This document shows, piece after piece, positions 62,107-64,000 of a stretch of DNA of 64,000 nt. Location: assembly GCF_021018805.1 (NCBI RefSeq), contig NC_086248.1:25862922-25926921 (forward strand), read 5' to 3'. The notes below the pieces were generated by a model. The model did not search any database. It saw only the letters and a list, made by a program, of their open reading frames with translations, and had not been told where the DNA came from. A program made the translations under genes and the position numbers. Each line of letters starts with the position of its first letter. The first letter of the stretch is position 1. This stretch comes from Prinia subflava (taxonomy: Eukaryota > Chordata > Aves > Passeriformes > Cisticolidae).

Positions 62107-64000
62107 CATCATTACTTTTCTCTGTACTGTTTTATTGAGGTAGCTACAAGAAGGGCAAACACACGAGAGTGATTAGCAGTAGCAGGCTTGGCAGGAAATG
62201 AAACATCTGCCTCAGTGGAGAATGGACAGTGGCCTCTGCTTTACTGCTATTGGTGCAGTCCCACTGAGGTCAACATAGGTGAGCTTACAAATATTCAAAA
62301 TGTTTACATTTATTATAGTTGTTCCAAATATGCTGTGACATTAAACAATTTCTGTGTTTTATTTTGTCCCACTAATTTTTACTTGCAAGACACAGAGGTC
62401 TACTTCATGCTGACCTTTTGCAAACTGAAGACTACCTATGGAGCAATTGGACAAACTGGTAGAATTGTATGATTTCACTGATTTGTGTTTTGGAATTGAT
62501 CCATTACAGATCCATTACATGCCCAATTATTTCCACTCACTCTTTAACTCCCCTCTTTTTTATAAGAACAAACTATACAAAATGGTTACTGCAAATATCA
62601 GTAATTTCCTATTCCAAAAAAGAGTTGTAAACACACAACAAGCAGTCATTATGAACCAGTTTTCATAGACTGTTTTGAAGAACGGTTCAAACATTTAAAG
62701 AGATATTCTGATATTCTGAAAGATTTTAATATTTATAGTCACCTTTTCTTTTACATAGTTCCAATAATTTGGGATGTCTACAGCATGAATTTCAGAAAAT
62801 CAAATGGTTTTGATTTAGGATATCAAAGGGAATATAAACAGAATCCACCTATTATGTTACTAGTATGAATTAGTAAATTTCATTTTAATTTTAGTGGGCT
62901 GGAATCAAAATTATGCTTTTTGTCTCTAAGTATTATTATTTATCCATGTAATGCATGAAAAAAACCCAAAGGAGAACAGAGAGTGCAATTTGTCCTAAAT
63001 CAAGCTGATCAGCTGATACCATTTGATAGGCAAACCTGAAACCTTACAAAAAGGATTCATCTAAAGCTGTATTGAGAAGATGGTATCGTGGCAAGCTGTA
63101 GTGTTTGATTAAAGCCACTTCTTCAGGAAGATATTTAATTTTTAAATTAAAAAACAGAAAAAATGTGATATGAGTGATTAAATTAGAAGATAAGAAAATA
63201 GAAGGAATTTCCCATTTTGATTGGTATAACAAAAAGAGTGACGAAAATGCATACTATATGTGTTACAATTGACTTCTATATTTAATATTACTTATGTCTC
63301 TTATCTCTGATTCTGAAATACTTGAATTGTAGAGCAATTTCATACGCTCCTACATGCAAATGAATGCACAGGGCTTGTTAGAATGAAAGAGCTGACTAGG
63401 CTGTGGGTGTGACAGGAAGAACAGAGTGTCTAAAAATGATCATGTTAAAACTGCCCTAGGGGAAAGCAGCTTGAACTCATTTTAAGCATCAGGGAAGACT
63501 GGGATGAAAAGATCAAATCCCCTTCAGTGTCAAGACAGTGCATGCTCTGTCACATTGTAATTTCAAATGTGAATTTTGGAATGCCAAGTAGTTGGAGTAG
63601 TTTAGTTTCTTGTCTCAAGTATGTGTGTACTGAGACAGGAACTGAAGGGATATTAACTGTTCAACATTTAGACTTCTTAGCATGTCTTGGAAATACTTCT
63701 GATATCATCCAAAAGGCCTATACAGTGATGCTGAACCACTGAAAACTGTACCTGAGAAAGAGAAACCCATCTCCAACTGCATTGCAACCTGTAAGTGTGA
63801 ATATTTTTATTAAAAATTAGTATAGGAAACACTAGGGTTTGCAAAGCATGTGTGGCATGTCAGGAAATGTATACTTGAAGACTTAAAAAGACAGTTTTGA
63901 TTTTGCTGATAACACATGCAAAGATGTCTTTGATGACATTTATACATTTGACATGCAGAACTGCAACTGCACTTACACTTGTGTATACATAAAAGAAACC

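Larger units (their letters stand above)
44466..64000. other. Upstream flanking, gene-poor DNA
   Basis: AT-rich DNA beyond the CpG island. Besides the two LTRs at 49 and 52 kb, the LTR at 60.5 kb, the exon-like stretch at 51.3 kb and the homopolymers, I see nothing specific. Stretches 44.5..49.1, 53.2..57.4 and 61.5..64.0 kb contain only short open frames with no recognisable domains. Confidence 0.6.

Noticed and set aside
1..64000. CRISPR arrays, tRNA or rRNA genes, bacterial operons or phage modules
   Set aside because: No regularly spaced repeats, no tRNA arm motifs and no bacterial-type genes; the window is vertebrate nuclear DNA.

Overview
The window looks like nuclear DNA of a bird, most likely a songbird. 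It is AT-rich and almost gene-free. It carries CR1 LINE 3' ends and several solo long terminal repeats (LTRs) that resemble avian, especially passerine, endogenous retrovirus families as I remember them; no database was searched. There are no bacterial operons, ribosome binding sites, phage genes or CRISPR arrays.

One gene is recognised with good support. On the minus strand at 42799..42889 lies coding exon 1 of a STAR-family RNA-binding protein, best matching KHDRBS2 (SLM-1). It sits in a dense CpG island (about 42465..44465) with two CCAAT boxes and GC boxes upstream of the ATG. The exon ends at a good splice donor. No later KHDRBS2 exon was recognised down to base 1, so 1..42798 is read as part of a long first intron. 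Everything above about 44.5 kb is read as 5' flanking or intergenic DNA, apart from one short exon-like stretch on the minus strand at 51258..51358 that I could not assign.

Mobile elements: CR1 fragments at 3882..4240 (-) and 19035..19203 (+); a decayed retroviral internal fragment with a protease-like motif at about 11.1..12.95 kb (+); a 441-bp solo LTR at 24861..25301 (-); a second LTR at 25319..26212 (-) split by a 459-bp insertion; an LTR at 43383..43818 (-) inside the KHDRBS2 CpG island; a solo LTR at 49192..49696 (-) with a 6-bp target duplication; a long LTR at about 52290..53137 (+) with a run of 40 G; and an LTR at about 60517..61388 (-). Low-complexity tracts, a 27-bp minisatellite with palindromic units and several perfect hairpins complete the picture.

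I found no new multi-gene system. The most notable observations are the retroviral LTR about 0.5 kb upstream of the KHDRBS2 start codon in the same orientation as the gene, the unassigned exon-like stretch at 51.3 kb, and the nested LTR complex at 25..26 kb.
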